NCBI RefSeq assembly: GCF_021365465.1
Contig: NZ_CP089932.1
Coordinates: 1,488,001-1,552,000 of the forward strand
DNA: 64,000 nt
Origin: Erwinia tracheiphila
GTDB taxonomy: Bacteria; Pseudomonadota; Gammaproteobacteria; Enterobacterales; Enterobacteriaceae
Direction: 5' to 3'
The notes under the pieces: model-generated
Seen by the model: the letters and a program-made list of their open reading frames with translations, nothing else
What the model was told of the DNA's origin: nothing
Databases searched by the model: none
Shown: in pieces, positions 28,988 through 40,016 of the stretch
Layout of the letters: every line of letters begins with the position of its first letter
How positions within the stretch are numbered: the stretch's first letter is position 1
Position numbers and translations under genes: made by a program

Positions 28988-29418
28988 ACGGGAATACGCT
29001 GGCTGTGGGCACTCTGCTTGCCGCGGTTGCGGTGCTGTCAGCCATCACGCGCCACTACATAATCCAGTACAGCGAAGCGGCAACCTTGGCAGCAGAACGG
29101 CAGGAAACCATTACCGATATGCAGCGCAGGCAGAAAGACGCTGCGCTTCTTGATGAAAAATACATCAGGGAACAGGCAGATGCTCAACGCACTATTAAAA
29201 ACCTTGAGTCTGACGTTGCTGCTGGCCGTAAGCGGTTGCGGGTCGCAGCAACCTGTACGCAGCAATCCACCGCACCCGGCAGCTTGGGCGATGCTTCCAG
29301 CGCCAGACTTGATGACGCCGCTCAACGGGATTATTTCACCCTCAGAGAGCGAATCACAACAGTCACAGGGCAGGTGAAATACCTGCAGGATTACATCCGG
29401 CAACAATGCCTGCATTAA
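28984..29418 (+). CDS. Rz: Rz-like i-spanin
   Basis: The product has 144 residues. An N-terminal signal anchor (NTLAVGTLLAAVAVLSAI) is followed by a long periplasmic coiled coil. The C-terminus (QVKYLQDYIRQQC) is typical of Rz. With Rz1 it bridges the envelope to disrupt the outer membrane in the last step of lysis. Confidence 0.88.
   Translation: MNGNTLAVGTLLAAVAVLSAITRHYIIQYSEAATLAAERQETITDMQRRQKDAALLDEKYIREQADAQRTIKNLESDVAAGRKRLRVAATCTQQSTAPGSLGDASSARLDDAAQRDYFTLRERITTVTGQVKYLQDYIRQQCLH
29180..29377 (+). CDS. Rz1: Rz1-like o-spanin lipoprotein, nested in Rz
   Basis: The product has 65 residues from ATG 29180 in the +1 frame inside Rz. The signal peptide ends in the lipobox LAVSGC, followed by a short proline-containing mature part (SNPPHPAAW). 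A fully nested Rz1 is the classic lambdoid arrangement. Confidence 0.85.
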   Translation: MLNALLKTLSLTLLLAVSGCGSQQPVRSNPPHPAAWAMLPAPDLMTPLNGIISPSESESQQSQGR

Positions 29419-29419
29419 T

Positions 29420-29449
29420 AGGGCCTCACTAACGCGGGGCTTTTTTTCA
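29420..29449 (+). terminator. Possible terminator after Rz
   Basis: GGCCTC and GCGGGGC can pair around ACTAAC, followed by seven Ts. The stem is short. Confidence 0.5.
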
Positions 29450-29472
29450 TTCACAATATAGCGAGTTAAATC

Positions 29473-30222
29473 ATGGCTCAATCTCCGGCCACCCAATGGC
29501 CCATGACGAACATTTTCAACCCGTGGCCGGTCTACACTGACGGCGTGGAAAACGTGATCGCCGTTAAAATCTCCAGCATCCTGCCGCATACCGATGGCTC
29601 AATCACCATTGTGCCGGATGGTGATTACAACGCGATATATGAGCCTCAGATGTTCGTGACAATCTTCTCGCCGGAAGTCGGCGGTTATCTTGTTCGCGAT
29701 TCAGATAATCAGGACCTTTACATCCCAGCCGCATCGTTCGAAAGCACTTACTCTGCTGTTCCGCGGGGATCTGACGGCAAAGATGGTAAGGATGCGGCGG
29801 CCTGGGCCAGAAGTACCTCGACTGGCAATCTAACTGTGGGCTACCCGGACGATCCGTCCGCTTCCAGTGCGCATGGTAAATTTGGGACAACCCTCTACTG
29901 GAAAACTACTGTTTCATGCGTAGCCGCCCAAAAGGGCAACAGCGTTATCGCCAGCGCGAATATCTATCACACACCAGGTATTCCATGTGACGCGGACGGG
30001 AACGCGCTTCCGTTCGTGATTATCACCAACCAGCTTGCGTCGGCAACGTCGTCCCCGTCGTCGTCCCCGTCGGTTGAAATTTACCTCTTTGTATATGGGG
30101 CTGCGACACAGCTTTGCAATTTGAAGACAAAAGCGATGAAGCCGCTTAGCGTAACGTCTGGCGACGGTGGCTCTGAACCTAATTATGCATTTGAATACTG
30201 GTATCAACGGGCGCAGGCATAG
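29473..30222 (+). CDS. Phage protein of unknown function (possible virion accessory)
   Basis: The product has 249 residues, Ser/Thr/Gly-rich with beta-strand character. A short collagen-like GSDGKDGKDAA stretch near residue 100 and an SSPSSSPS stretch are visible, with no signal peptide or membrane span. It lies between the lysis genes and the terminase, where P22-like phages usually have no structural genes. The GKDGKD element is often seen in tail or capsid-decorating proteins. Role inferred only. Confidence 0.6.
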   Translation: MAQSPATQWPMTNIFNPWPVYTDGVENVIAVKISSILPHTDGSITIVPDGDYNAIYEPQMFVTIFSPEVGGYLVRDSDNQDLYIPAASFESTYSAVPRGSDGKDGKDAAAWARSTSTGNLTVGYPDDPSASSAHGKFGTTLYWKTTVSCVAAQKGNSVIASANIYHTPGIPCDADGNALPFVIITNQLASATSSPSSSPSVEIYLFVYGAATQLCNLKTKAMKPLSVTSGDGGSEPNYAFEYWYQRAQA

Positions 30223-30231
30223 TGAGGCGAC

Positions 30232-30660
30232 ATGATGAATATATCCGGCGCTCCTTCAATAAACGCTGCTGGCGGTATTTCTGTACCGGGTGCGCTGGCA
30301 ATGGGTGACCGGCAGCCGAAAGTGACGCAATACATTTTTATTCAGAACGACACTTACACAGACCCCTCATCGATATGGTCTGTGCAGAAATTGAGTAACA
30401 CCCAGTACGCAATGCCGAATGCTACAGCTCCGCGCGGATCGATCTATATTGGCGTATTCCTTCGTGATATTGATGGCGACACAAGCCACGGCAGGCTGGA
30501 CAGCACAGTCGAATGGACAGTATCCGATCCTTCAATAGCGACATATAAAACGCCATCAGCCAGCGGCCAGACGATTTTCGGTTTGCTCAGGGCTGGCAAG
30601 GTATTAATAACATGCCGCTGGAATGGTCTGGTTTCAGTGCTCACTATTACCGCAACATAA
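30232..30660 (+). CDS. Phage protein, possible Ig-like (Big-type) domain
   Basis: The product has 142 residues. The sequence DSTVEWTVSDPSIATYKT, then TIFGLLRAGKVLITC, resembles bacterial Ig-like (BIG2) folds used in virion decoration. It lies 9 bp after the preceding gene and probably forms an operon with it and the next gene. Confidence 0.55.
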   Translation: MMNISGAPSINAAGGISVPGALAMGDRQPKVTQYIFIQNDTYTDPSSIWSVQKLSNTQYAMPNATAPRGSIYIGVFLRDIDGDTSHGRLDSTVEWTVSDPSIATYKTPSASGQTIFGLLRAGKVLITCRWNGLVSVLTITAT

Positions 30661-30677
30661 AGATTAACGGGGGAGTA

Positions 30678-30932
30678 ATGGCTACTAAGCGTTACGCCAT
30701 TGGCAATAGCTGGCAAAAATACCCTACAGGCGATGGTGTCCTACAGGTTATTTCCGGAAAGGTTTTTGTTTCATCAAGTGCGTCCGCTCCCGCCAGCAAT
30801 AAGGACGCGTTAATCATTTCTGAATTTCTGAACACAAGCGCAGGTTATTTGTGGCTGCACACGGCGGCCAATAACAGTATTAACAGCGAAATCGTTATTG
30901 ATGATGGCGTTAACGATGCAGGCAAGGAGTAA
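30678..30932 (+). CDS. Small phage protein, unknown function
   Basis: The product has 84 residues from ATG 30678, preceded by GGGGGAG. It reads [20 protein letters not shown] and so on; it is beta-rich, soluble and not recognised. It ends 5 bp before the small terminase. Confidence 0.6.
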   Translation: MATKRYAIGNSWQKYPTGDGVLQVISGKVFVSSSASAPASNKDALIISEFLNTSAGYLWLHTAANNSINSEIVIDDGVNDAGKE

Positions 30933-30937
30933 TCAAG

Positions 30938-31417
30938 ATGGCAGCACCAAAGGGTAACCGATTCTGGGAGGCCCGCAGCAGTCACGGGCGAAACCCGAAA
31001 TTCGAAACACCTGAGGCGCTGTGGCGGGCATGTTGTGAATATTTCGAGTGGGTTGAAGCTAATCCATTGTGGGAAATGAAGGCGTTCGCGTATCAGGGAG
31101 AGGTTAAACAGGAGGCTATACCCAAGCTGCGGGCAATGACCTTAACCGGATTAACACTCTTCCTTGATGTGACGCTTGAAACATGGCGACAGTACAGAGC
31201 GAGAGAAGACTTATCTGAAGTCGTTACGCGAGCAGAGCAGGTGATCTACGATCAAAAATTCTCTGGCGCTGCGGCTGACCTGCTCAACGCCAATATCATT
31301 GCCCGTGACCTGGGCCTGAAAGACCAGCAGCAAATTGAAGATGTGACACCGGTTCATGATCGCCCGACCCGGATTAATCGCATAAAGGAACTGCTGAACA
31401 AGGTGGCAGAAAAGTGA
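30938..31417 (+). CDS. Terminase small subunit (P22 gp3-like)
   Basis: The product has 159 residues and is nearly identical over most of its length to P22 gp3 ([36 protein letters not shown]). It recognises pac and starts headful packaging. First gene of the P22-type morphogenetic block. Confidence 0.95.
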   Translation: MAAPKGNRFWEARSSHGRNPKFETPEALWRACCEYFEWVEANPLWEMKAFAYQGEVKQEAIPKLRAMTLTGLTLFLDVTLETWRQYRAREDLSEVVTRAEQVIYDQKFSGAAADLLNANIIARDLGLKDQQQIEDVTPVHDRPTRINRIKELLNKVAEK

Positions 31418-31619
31418 TTTAAGGCGTTCTGTCGAAAATTCAGAAAACATGGGAAAACAGACGTTTCAGGACGTTTTAACCCTATGCATTTTTGCTCCTA
31501 TTTTATGCAATGTTTATGCAGTGCATTTTCAGCGAAATATCCATTTATTCACCGACAAATAAGCCTTTCACCCATTAATTGCGACGAGTGCTGTTTCGCC
31601 AGGGCGCTTAAGAGTCATT

Positions 31620-33143
31620 ATGTTAAAAAGTGGTCAAAATCCCGAAATTAACGAAACTGTGATTGATTGTCTCAGTGATGACGAGCAGGCCGAACTTCTC
31701 GCTCTGCTGGAAGCTGAAGACGAATACCGGAACACTCACCGCCTCTTCGACTACTCCCCATACGTTAAACAGCGTGAATTCATGGATGCGGGCAGCGAGT
31801 TTACCGAGCGCTGCTTCATGGCCGGTAACCAGCTGGGCAAAACGCTGACCGGCGGCGCGGAAGTGGCTTTCCATCTGACCGGCCGTTACCCTGGCACAAA
31901 AGGTTACCCCGCTGACGGTGCTTACCAGGGGGGGTGGGAAGGGCGCAGGTTCTGCGAGCCAGTTGTCTTCTGGGTGGGCGGTGAAACTAATGAGACTGTG
32001 ACCAAATCGACGCAGCGAATACTGTGCGGGCGTATTGATGAGGGCAACGAACCCGGGTACGGTTCCATCCCCAAAGACGACATTATCAGCTATGTTAAAT
32101 CGCCATTTTTCCCCGGTCTGATCGACCGCGTGCTGGTGAAGCATCACAACGCAGATGGCGTTGAAGACGGCGCGAGCCTGGTTTACTTCAAGCCTTACTC
32201 CCAGGGCCGCGCCCGCTGGCAGGCTGATACCGTTCACGGCGTTTGGTTCGATGAAGAACCGCCTTATGCAATTTATTCCGAAGGGCTGACGCGTACCAAC
32301 AAATACGGTCAGTTCTCGATTCTGACATTCACTCCGCTGATGGGGATGTCAGACGTTGTAACCAAGTTTCTGAAGAACCCCAGCAAGGCGCAGAAAGTCG
32401 TCTCGATGACGATCTACGATGCTGAGCACTACAGCGACGAACGGCGCGAGCAGATCATTGCTTCGTATCCTGAGCATGAACGCGAAGCCCGCGCCCGCGG
32501 CATACCGACCATGGGCAGTGGTCGCATATTCCAGATCACCGAAGAGACGATCAAGTGTCAGCCGTTCGAATGCCCGGAACATTTTTACGTTATTAACGGG
32601 CAGGACTTCGGATGGGATCACCCGCAGGCTCATATCCAGCTCTGGTGGGACAAGGACGCTGATATTTTTTATCTGGCGAGGGTCTGGAAGAAACGCGAGA
32701 ACACAGCCGTACAGGCATGGGGCGCGGTGAAGGCCTGGAGTAAGGGCATTCCCACAGCCTGGCCGCATGACGGCTATCAGCATGAGAAGGGGGGCGGTGA
32801 AGAGCTCAAAGCGAAATACGTCGAGGCGGGTTTTCAGATGCTGCCTGAGCATGCCACCTGGCCGGACGGCGGGAACGCGGTTGAACCGGGGGTTACCGAA
32901 CTGCGCGACCTGATGACCGAGGGGCGCTTCAGGGTGTTTAACACCTGTGAACCCTTCTTCGAAGAGTTCCGGCTCTATCACAGGGACGAGAACGGCAAGA
33001 TCGTGAAACTCAACGACGATATCCTTTCCGCCGTCCGCTATGCGTACATGATGCGGCGTAGCGCGAGAATGCAGCGCGATCTGTTTAAACCCAAAACCAA
33101 AAAAATACCGGCACCCATCCGGCCGATACAGCGAGGAAGATAA
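31620..33143 (+). CDS. Terminase large subunit (P22 gp2-like)
   Basis: The product has 507 residues. The ATPase Walker A-like GNQLGKT lies in [20 protein letters not shown], with the coupling WFDEEPPY and a nuclease domain containing [13 protein letters not shown] and [16 protein letters not shown]. It pumps DNA into the procapsid and cuts by headful. The 202-bp gap before it is AT-rich with no gene. Its stop overlaps the portal start (TAATG). Confidence 0.95.
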   Translation: MLKSGQNPEINETVIDCLSDDEQAELLALLEAEDEYRNTHRLFDYSPYVKQREFMDAGSEFTERCFMAGNQLGKTLTGGAEVAFHLTGRYPGTKGYPADGAYQGGWEGRRFCEPVVFWVGGETNETVTKSTQRILCGRIDEGNEPGYGSIPKDDIISYVKSPFFPGLIDRVLVKHHNADGVEDGASLVYFKPYSQGRARWQADTVHGVWFDEEPPYAIYSEGLTRTNKYGQFSILTFTPLMGMSDVVTKFLKNPSKAQKVVSMTIYDAEHYSDERREQIIASYPEHEREARARGIPTMGSGRIFQITEETIKCQPFECPEHFYVINGQDFGWDHPQAHIQLWWDKDADIFYLARVWKKRENTAVQAWGAVKAWSKGIPTAWPHDGYQHEKGGGEELKAKYVEAGFQMLPEHATWPDGGNAVEPGVTELRDLMTEGRFRVFNTCEPFFEEFRLYHRDENGKIVKLNDDILSAVRYAYMMRRSARMQRDLFKPKTKKIPAPIRPIQRGR

Positions 33144-35257
33144 TGGCCGACGAAGACAAAAACTCACGGCTGGACGATATTCTCCGCCAGTTTGACAGCG
33201 ACTGGACCGCCAGCGAGGATGCGAGGACCGAAGCCCGTAACGACCTGTTTTTCTCCCGCGTCAGCCATTGGGATGACTGGCTCAGCCAGTACACCACGCT
33301 GCAGTATCGCGGACAGTTTGACGTTGTGCGGCCGGTGGTTCGTAAACTGGTGGCAGAAATGCGCCAGAATCCTGTTGATGTGCGTTACCGGCCAAAAGAC
33401 GGTGCCGATCCGGATGCCGCTGACGTCCTGATGGGCATGTACCGTACCGACATGCGGCATAACACTGCCCGAACCTCTGTAAACATTGCTGTTCGCGAGC
33501 AAATCGAGGCGGGGGTGGGGGCCTGGCGTCTGGTTACGGAACATGAAGATCAGGACCCGACCAGCAACAACCAGATTATTCGTCGCGTGCCGATACACGG
33601 CGCATGCTCCCACGTTATCTGGGATGCGAACAGCAAGCAGCTGGATAAATCCGACGCGCGGCATGTGACCGTGATTAACGCCCTCAGCAAATCAGGCTGG
33701 AAGTCATTCGCGAAAAAGTACGGGCTTGATGCCGACGAGCTGCCGACTTTCACGTCTCCCAATGATCTGCTGTTCAGCTGGCAGACCAGCGATACCGTAT
33801 TTATCGCTGAATATTACGAGGTCGAGGAAAAGAAAGAGACGGTATTCATTTATCAGGACCCGCTGAGCGGCGAGCCCGTCAGCTATTACAAGCGCGATAT
33901 TAAAGACGTGATCGATGAGCTGGCTGAGCAGGGCATGGAGAAGGTCGCAGAGCGCAAAGTCACCCGCCGCAGGGTGTATAAGACCATTCTCTCAAACACT
34001 GCCGTACTGAAAAACCGGGAGCTGATAGCCGGTGAGCACCTGCCGATTGTGCCGGTCTTCGGGGAGTGGGGCTTTGTTGACGATGTGGAGGTGTACGAGG
34101 GGATTGTCCGGCTGACGAAAGACGGCCAGCGCCTGCGCAACATGATCATGTCGTTCAACGCCGACATCGTGGCCCGCACACCGAAGAAAAAGCCCATATT
34201 CTGGCCGGAGCAGATTGAGGGCTACGAGTACATGTACAGCGGGGATGACGATTTCCCTTATTACCTGATGAATCGTACCGACGAGCAGAACGCCCAGCTT
34301 CCGGCGCGGCCCATTTCATATATGGATAATCCGGAAGTGCCACAGGCAAACGCCTACATGCTGGAGGCGGCCACCGCGGCGGTGAAAGAGGTTGCAGATC
34401 CGGGCGTGGATGGCCAGGAGGTAAATGGTAACCAGGTGGCCTTTGATACGGTGAACCAGCTGAACCAGCGCGCCGACCTGGAAACCTTCGTTTTCATGGA
34501 TAACCTGGCTACCGCCATGCGCCGCGACGGTGAAATTTACCAGGCGATGGTCAATGACATCTACGATGTGCCGCGCACCGTGCTGACAACGGCTGAGGAC
34601 GGCAGCGAAAACGAGGTGCAGACCCTGTCACAGGCCGTTGATTATCAGTCCGGGCGTGTGGTGGTGCTCAATGATATTCGCGGGCGCTATGAGTGCTACA
34701 CCGACGCGGGGCCGTCATTCCAGAGCATGAAGGACCAGAACCGGGCTGAGATTCAGGAGCTATTGAAAACGGTCCCGGCAGAGCATCAGGTCTGGAACGT
34801 ACTGTTGCTGCAATATCTGGCGCTGCTGGACGGTAAAGGCATCGAGATCACCCGCGATTACGCAACGAAACAGCTGGTAGTTCAGGGTCTGAAAAAACCG
34901 GAGACGCCGGAAGAGGAACGCTGGCTGCAGGAAGCTCAGCAGGCACAACAGGGCCAGCAGGATCCGAATATGGTTCTCGCACAGGCGCAGATGATCGCCG
35001 CGCAGGCTGAAGCTGCCAGAGCGCAGAACGAGACGGCGCAGACCGAAATTAAAGCATTTACCGCGCAGCAGGACGCGCAGCGCTCACAGGCTGACACTAT
35101 TTATAAGCTGGCACAAGCCCGAAACATAGACAGCAAAGCGGTGATTGAAGCGCTGAAACTGATGCACGAGGTTGCCACCCGGCAACAGCAATCCATACCC
35201 ACCGGCCAGGTGCCGGGTCAATTTCCGCCTTCGGGCGAGTTCCCTCAATCCATGTAG
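33143..35257 (+). CDS. Portal protein (P22 gp1-like)
   Basis: The product has 704 residues (P22 gp1: 725). Highly similar blocks include [34 protein letters not shown] and [10 protein letters not shown]. The C-terminal part is Gln/Ala-rich and helical, corresponding to the portal barrel. It forms the dodecameric DNA entry ring. Confidence 0.95.
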   Translation: MADEDKNSRLDDILRQFDSDWTASEDARTEARNDLFFSRVSHWDDWLSQYTTLQYRGQFDVVRPVVRKLVAEMRQNPVDVRYRPKDGADPDAADVLMGMYRTDMRHNTARTSVNIAVREQIEAGVGAWRLVTEHEDQDPTSNNQIIRRVPIHGACSHVIWDANSKQLDKSDARHVTVINALSKSGWKSFAKKYGLDADELPTFTSPNDLLFSWQTSDTVFIAEYYEVEEKKETVFIYQDPLSGEPVSYYKRDIKDVIDELAEQGMEKVAERKVTRRRVYKTILSNTAVLKNRELIAGEHLPIVPVFGEWGFVDDVEVYEGIVRLTKDGQRLRNMIMSFNADIVARTPKKKPIFWPEQIEGYEYMYSGDDDFPYYLMNRTDEQNAQLPARPISYMDNPEVPQANAYMLEAATAAVKEVADPGVDGQEVNGNQVAFDTVNQLNQRADLETFVFMDNLATAMRRDGEIYQAMVNDIYDVPRTVLTTAEDGSENEVQTLSQAVDYQSGRVVVLNDIRGRYECYTDAGPSFQSMKDQNRAEIQELLKTVPAEHQVWNVLLLQYLALLDGKGIEITRDYATKQLVVQGLKKPETPEEERWLQEAQQAQQGQQDPNMVLAQAQMIAAQAEAARAQNETAQTEIKAFTAQQDAQRSQADTIYKLAQARNIDSKAVIEALKLMHEVATRQQQSIPTGQVPGQFPPSGEFPQSM

Positions 35258-35270
35258 AGAGTAAAAAAAC

Positions 35271-36179
35271 ATGAGTGATACCACCGACATTCAGGTAACT
35301 GAAGAATCAACCCTGTCCGCAGATCAGGAAAATGCACAGCCGCAGGTCCAGACCGGAGTAGCGGAAAATCAGCCAGAGGATCAGGGCGAACAGGGCTTTG
35401 ACATTGTTCTGAATGACGAGGAACCAGCCAACCCGGACACCCCCGCAAACGAGAATGCAAAGTTTGCAGCACGCCGCATTGCCCGCAAGCGTCAGCGCGA
35501 ACTGGAGCAGGCAGCGGAAGCGGTTACGCGTGGTGAGGTGCCGGAGAATCTGCGGGTAACACCTGAGCTGCCATCCCAGCCTGATTTTAATGACTTTCTG
35601 TCAGATACGGCGCTGGAAAAATACGGCTTCGATACTAACCGCGCCATGGCCGCTTTTCAGGCAGCCCAGAACGAGTGGATGCTGAAAGCCCAGGACGCGA
35701 GAAGTAACGCCGTTGCTGAACAGGGCCGTAAAACGCAGGAGTTTACCCGCCAGTCGTCACAATTCGCAGCAGCGGCGAAAGCGCACTATGACGCCGCTGA
35801 GAAGCTGAACCTGCCAGATTTTGAAGAAAAAGAAGATGTCGTGAGAAGCATCCTCCCCCCCGGACTGGATGCGGAGATCATGAGCCTCTTCCCTGAAAAA
35901 TCGGCGGCGATGTTCTACCACCTGGGTGCAAACCCGGAAAAGCTGCGCGGATTGCTGACAATGAGCTCACAACAGGCCCTGATTGAGCTGACGCGCCTGT
36001 CAGAGCGCCTGACGATTAAGCCACGCGGTAAAGAGGTGTCAAAAGCGCCACCCGTTGACGAGCCCGTAAGCGGTGACGTTGCGGCGGCAAATCGCGATGT
36101 GCTGCAAAAGCAGATGAATGCAGCGGCAACTAAAGGCGACGTTGAAACCTACCGCAAAATTAAAAAATTACTCTCTTAA
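35271..36179 (+). CDS. Scaffolding protein (P22 gp8-like)
   Basis: The product has 302 residues (P22 gp8: 303). It is acidic and helical, with a basic coat-binding C-terminus ([15 protein letters not shown]). It directs procapsid assembly and then exits. It lies between portal and coat as in P22. Confidence 0.93.
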   Translation: MSDTTDIQVTEESTLSADQENAQPQVQTGVAENQPEDQGEQGFDIVLNDEEPANPDTPANENAKFAARRIARKRQRELEQAAEAVTRGEVPENLRVTPELPSQPDFNDFLSDTALEKYGFDTNRAMAAFQAAQNEWMLKAQDARSNAVAEQGRKTQEFTRQSSQFAAAAKAHYDAAEKLNLPDFEEKEDVVRSILPPGLDAEIMSLFPEKSAAMFYHLGANPEKLRGLLTMSSQQALIELTRLSERLTIKPRGKEVSKAPPVDEPVSGDVAAANRDVLQKQMNAAATKGDVETYRKIKKLLS

Positions 36180-36190
36180 GGATCAAAATA

Positions 36191-37486
36191 ATGGCTTCAT
36201 TAAACGAAGGTCAAATCGTGTCATACGGTGTCGATGAGGTGATCGAGACAATCACAAATCTCACACCAATGGCGCAGAAAGCTGAAGTTTACACGCCGCC
36301 TGCTGGCGATATGCAGCGCAGCAATAACACCCACTGGATGCCGCTGCAAATGGAATCTCCGACCCAGGAGGGTTGGGACCTGACCGGCAAGGAGACGGAT
36401 CTGCTTGAGCTGGCGGTCAAGGTGAATATGGGCGTACCGGATAATGATTTCTTCTCGCTGCGGGCGGATGACCTGCGGGATGAAACCAGCTATCGCCGCC
36501 GCATCAAAGCCGCGGCTGAGAAGCTGGCTAACAACGTTGAGCAGAAAATCGCTCAGGTGTCCGCCGATATGGGCTCGCTGGTCGTTACCAATCCGGAGGA
36601 CATCAGCAACAAGCCTGGCGGCGGCTGGGATTTTGTCGCCGACGCTGAGGCGATCATGTTTGCCCGCGAACTGAGCCGCAACCGCGGCCTGAGCTACTTC
36701 TTTAACGTTAAGGATTACAAGAAGGCGGGCTATGACCTGGTGGGGCGCGATATTTATGGCCGCATGACGGAGGACGCCTATAAAAAAGGCACTATCCAGA
36801 AACAGGTTGCGGGTTTTGATGATGTGCTGCGTTCGCCAAAAATGCCTGTGCTCAAAGCGTCCGGCGCGTCGGGCCTCACGGTTTCCGGCACCCAGTCGTT
36901 TAAGCCGCTGGCATGGGTTGAAGATGCCGATGGTGAACGCGAGAACGTCGATAACCGTTTCGCACAGGTGAAGCTGTCGGCGACAACCGGCCTTAAGCGC
37001 GGTGACAAAATCAGCTTTGCGGGCGTGAAATACCTCGCGCAGATGGCGAAAAACGTGCTGACGGACGACGCGACGTTTTCAGTTGTTCGCGTTCTGGACG
37101 AGAACACCGTTGAGATCACGCCTAAGCCGATTGCACTGGATGACGCCAGCCTCTCCGCAGCACAGAGGGCCTATGCGAACGTTAATACCGGTCTGGCTAA
37201 CGCAATGGCGGTGAATATCCTGAACGTGGCAGATGCGACAACCAATGTGTTCTGGTCAAACGACAGTATCCGCATTGTCTCGCAGCCGATCCCGACCACC
37301 CACGAGCTTTTCTCCGGCATGAAGACCAAATCATTCAGCATCCCTGACGTTGGCCTGAACGGCATTTTTGCCACCCAGGGAGATATCAGCACGCTGGCGG
37401 GCAAATGCCGTATTGCGCTGTGGTACTCGGTCAATGCGACCCGTCCGGAATCGATCGGCGTGGGCCTGGCTAATCAGGCAGCGTAA
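36191..37486 (+). CDS. Major coat protein (P22 gp5-like)
   Basis: The product has 431 residues (P22 gp5: 430). [35 protein letters not shown] and the C-terminal [19 protein letters not shown] match the HK97-fold coat with P22 I-domain. It appears intact. Confidence 0.95.
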   Translation: MASLNEGQIVSYGVDEVIETITNLTPMAQKAEVYTPPAGDMQRSNNTHWMPLQMESPTQEGWDLTGKETDLLELAVKVNMGVPDNDFFSLRADDLRDETSYRRRIKAAAEKLANNVEQKIAQVSADMGSLVVTNPEDISNKPGGGWDFVADAEAIMFARELSRNRGLSYFFNVKDYKKAGYDLVGRDIYGRMTEDAYKKGTIQKQVAGFDDVLRSPKMPVLKASGASGLTVSGTQSFKPLAWVEDADGERENVDNRFAQVKLSATTGLKRGDKISFAGVKYLAQMAKNVLTDDATFSVVRVLDENTVEITPKPIALDDASLSAAQRAYANVNTGLANAMAVNILNVADATTNVFWSNDSIRIVSQPIPTTHELFSGMKTKSFSIPDVGLNGIFATQGDISTLAGKCRIALWYSVNATRPESIGVGLANQAA

Positions 37487-37490
37487 CAAC

Positions 37491-37513
37491 TGAGGGGCTT
37501 TGGCCCCTTTTTA
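37491..37513 (+). terminator. Terminator after the coat gene
   Basis: AGGGGCTTTGGCCCCT followed by TTTT. It probably tunes the expression of coat against downstream tail genes. Confidence 0.75.
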
Positions 37514-37527
37514 AATGAGGTAATTTC

Positions 37528-37800
37528 ATGAAAACGATGATTTATAAAGCTGGCGGTAAAACCCGGGTCTGGAACACCACGGCGCACGTGAAGGTAATCG
37601 GGCGCGAGGATTTAGCGAAATATCTGGCGGAGGGCTGGCTTGATCATCCGTCAAAACTACTTGAACCTCTGCCAGAACAGGAGCAGGAGCAGGAAGAAAC
37701 CGAAACGGATGGCGATGATCTGATTGGCGAATCGGAGGACGAGACGCCAAAAAAACGCGGACGTAAACCAAAGGCGGCCGCCGATGAGACTGACGACTAA
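37528..37800 (+). CDS. Small acidic/basic-tailed phage protein between coat and gp4
   Basis: The product has 90 residues. A folded N-terminal part (AHVKVIGREDLAKYLAEGW) is followed by a Glu/Gln-rich stretch and a basic tail (KKRGRKPKAAAD). Similar small genes occur at this position in some P22-like phages; its role is not known to me. It overlaps gp4 by 17 bp. Confidence 0.6.
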   Translation: MKTMIYKAGGKTRVWNTTAHVKVIGREDLAKYLAEGWLDHPSKLLEPLPEQEQEQEETETDGDDLIGESEDETPKKRGRKPKAAADETDD

Positions 37801-38269
37801 GGGCGATATTGTGCTGGCAGCACTGCGTAAGGCGTCGCTCGCCAGCAATGCCACGCTGACGGATGTTGACCCTCAGTCGCTGGAAGATGGCCTCGACGAC
37901 CTCGATCTGATGATGTCCGAATGGCTTATGGATGACGAACGGCGCGGTATTGATGTGGGGTATGCCTTTTCGGAAAGCGGTGCATCACCATTACCGGAGG
38001 ATGTCCACAACCTGCCTGATTTTTGCATCAACGCCGTGCTGGTTTGTCTGGCAATTCGCATGCTGGCTGACTACGGACAGGAGGCTCCCGCCGGACTGGT
38101 TGCCAAAGGCAGTTATGGCAAAGAGCGGATCGTCAAGTGGCTGGCGAAGCGGCGAACGCCTCATCTCAGTTATCCCAACCGGATGCCAACCGGCAGCGGT
38201 AACCGTCACACATCGCGATATTTTCACAGGAAACGACACCATGCCGATGATCCAGCTTCCGATAATTAA
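37784..38269 (+). CDS. Head completion / tail accessory protein (P22 gp4-like)
   Basis: The product has 161 residues from ATG 37784 (MRLTTKGDIVLAALRKASLA). TLTDVDPQSLEDGLDDL, GKERIVK and PNRMPTGSGNR match P22 gp4. It binds below the portal and, in P22, has muramidase activity. It overlaps the start of gp10. Confidence 0.9.
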   Translation: MRLTTKGDIVLAALRKASLASNATLTDVDPQSLEDGLDDLDLMMSEWLMDDERRGIDVGYAFSESGASPLPEDVHNLPDFCINAVLVCLAIRMLADYGQEAPAGLVAKGSYGKERIVKWLAKRRTPHLSYPNRMPTGSGNRHTSRYFHRKRHHADDPASDN

Positions 38270-40016
38270 GGGTAAAGGGAAGAACCCGTTTATCGCTGAC
38301 TACGTCGATCTCCTGCCCGTAAATATGCTGGCCGTGCCGCAACCGGTGCTGAACGCTGCGGGTTACATGCGCTCGTTTCCTGGCATAGCGAAAGCTGCGG
38401 AGGTGGACGGCACTTCCCGCGGCGCGGAGTACAATACAAAACAAAGTGAGCTGTTTCGCGTGGCCGGTGCGAAGCTGTACGCCAGCGGCTCCGATCTTGA
38501 AGTCACCATACCCGGCAGCGGGCGGGTCAGCATGGCACACAGCTACAGCAGCCAGGGCGTGGCGGCTGACGGCCAGTTGCTGCTTTACAGCTACGATGAT
38601 AAGACGCTTACAGCGCTCGATAACTGGCCGGAAACGGTCATATCACAGGAGGGTTACGAGAAAACGCTCAGCGCGTGGACGCACACCGCCAGCGGCAGCG
38701 ATGCGTTTTATGTCCCGGCAGAGTCGCAGGACGGTAAAATAACGATCACGCTTACGCCAACAAAATCAGACGGCACTACCGGCGAGGCGCTGACAGTCAC
38801 AGAAAGCCAGTGGGGCAGCGAACAGACTCAGGAAAAGCCTGAAAGCGGCCCATGGCTTTCTGAGGTGTTGGTAACCGGCAGCAAAACCAGCGGCAGCATT
38901 GTTACCCTGAGCTGGACATTTAACGGCGGCGGCACTGACGCTACGGCGGTGTCTGTCGATCTGACCGTTAACGAGATTTCGCTCGATTATGCGCAGTATG
39001 AGATCGGGACCGTCCGCGATATCTGCCACAACCGGAGCCGCTATATCTGGGTCAAAGATGGTACGGACACCTTCGGCATAACGGATCTTGAGGACGAAAC
39101 ACACCCGGACCAGTACCGACCATTTTACCGGGCTGAGTCAATGCCAGACGGCATTCAGGGGGTGGGCAGCTGGCGGGATATGGTGGTTTGTTTCGGCTCG
39201 GCCACGACAGAATATTTCTCGCTGTCCGGCAGTTCCAGCACCAGCGATGCGGTTTACATTGCACAGCCGTCGCTGATGGTGAATACCGGCATCGCAGGGA
39301 CTTACTGTAAATGCCATTACGGCGATTCGTTCGCTGTGCTCAGTCACCCGGCTACAGGCGCACCGTCCGTGTACCTCATCGACAGTGGCAGCAAAAAAGC
39401 GATTGCAACGCCGACCGTCGAAAAACTGATAAGCGGTTACAGCGCTGACGAACTGGCGTCCGGCGTGCTGGAGTCGGTCAGATTTGACGGCCACGAACTG
39501 CTGATCGTGCACCTGCCCCGGCATACGCTCTGCTTCGATGGGAGTGCCTCGGGTGACGGGCCGCAATGGTGCATTCTGAAAAGTGGCCTGTATGACGCTG
39601 TTTACCGTGGGATTGATCTGATGTGGGACGGGTCAGCCGTCACGCTGGGCGACAAAAATGAGGGCGTAACCGGCAGACTGGATCCTGCGCTCGCGTCTCA
39701 ATATGACGAAGCCGCTGAGCTGGTCCTTTATACCCCGCTGGCGAAAGCGGACAACTCCCTGCTGTTTGACTTTGAGATTGAATCCGCCGCAGGGCTGGCG
39801 CTGGAAGCAGAGCGCTGCTTTATCTCGGTGACGACGGACGGCAGTAATTACGGGCGTGAGCAGTTAATCACCTCCAACAGCCTCTACCGCTACGACCAGC
39901 GGATCATCTGGCGCAGGATCGGTCGGTGTCGTAAAAACATCGGATTTCGCCTGCGCTTTGTCACCAGTACGCCAGCCGCGCTGGCTTACTGTCAGTTAAG
40001 GGCGGGTTATGGCTAA
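38241..40016 (+). CDS. Tail accessory factor (P22 gp10-like) with an inserted domain
   Basis: The product has 591 residues from ATG 38241, preceded by AGGAAAC. P22 gp10 has 472. Residues 1-130 (PVNMLAVPQ, GYMRSFPGIA, GSGRVSMAH) and about 249-591 (YAQYEIGTVRDI, GIAGTYCK, RRIGRCRKNIGFRLRF) follow P22 gp10. About 118 residues between NWPE and LDYAQYEI (approximately 131-248) have no counterpart and look like an Ig-like beta domain. gp10 forms a ring of the tail hub between gp4 and gp26. Confidence 0.92.
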   Translation: MPMIQLPIIKGKGKNPFIADYVDLLPVNMLAVPQPVLNAAGYMRSFPGIAKAAEVDGTSRGAEYNTKQSELFRVAGAKLYASGSDLEVTIPGSGRVSMAHSYSSQGVAADGQLLLYSYDDKTLTALDNWPETVISQEGYEKTLSAWTHTASGSDAFYVPAESQDGKITITLTPTKSDGTTGEALTVTESQWGSEQTQEKPESGPWLSEVLVTGSKTSGSIVTLSWTFNGGGTDATAVSVDLTVNEISLDYAQYEIGTVRDICHNRSRYIWVKDGTDTFGITDLEDETHPDQYRPFYRAESMPDGIQGVGSWRDMVVCFGSATTEYFSLSGSSSTSDAVYIAQPSLMVNTGIAGTYCKCHYGDSFAVLSHPATGAPSVYLIDSGSKKAIATPTVEKLISGYSADELASGVLESVRFDGHELLIVHLPRHTLCFDGSASGDGPQWCILKSGLYDAVYRGIDLMWDGSAVTLGDKNEGVTGRLDPALASQYDEAAELVLYTPLAKADNSLLFDFEIESAAGLALEAERCFISVTTDGSNYGREQLITSNSLYRYDQRIIWRRIGRCRKNIGFRLRFVTSTPAALAYCQLRAGYG

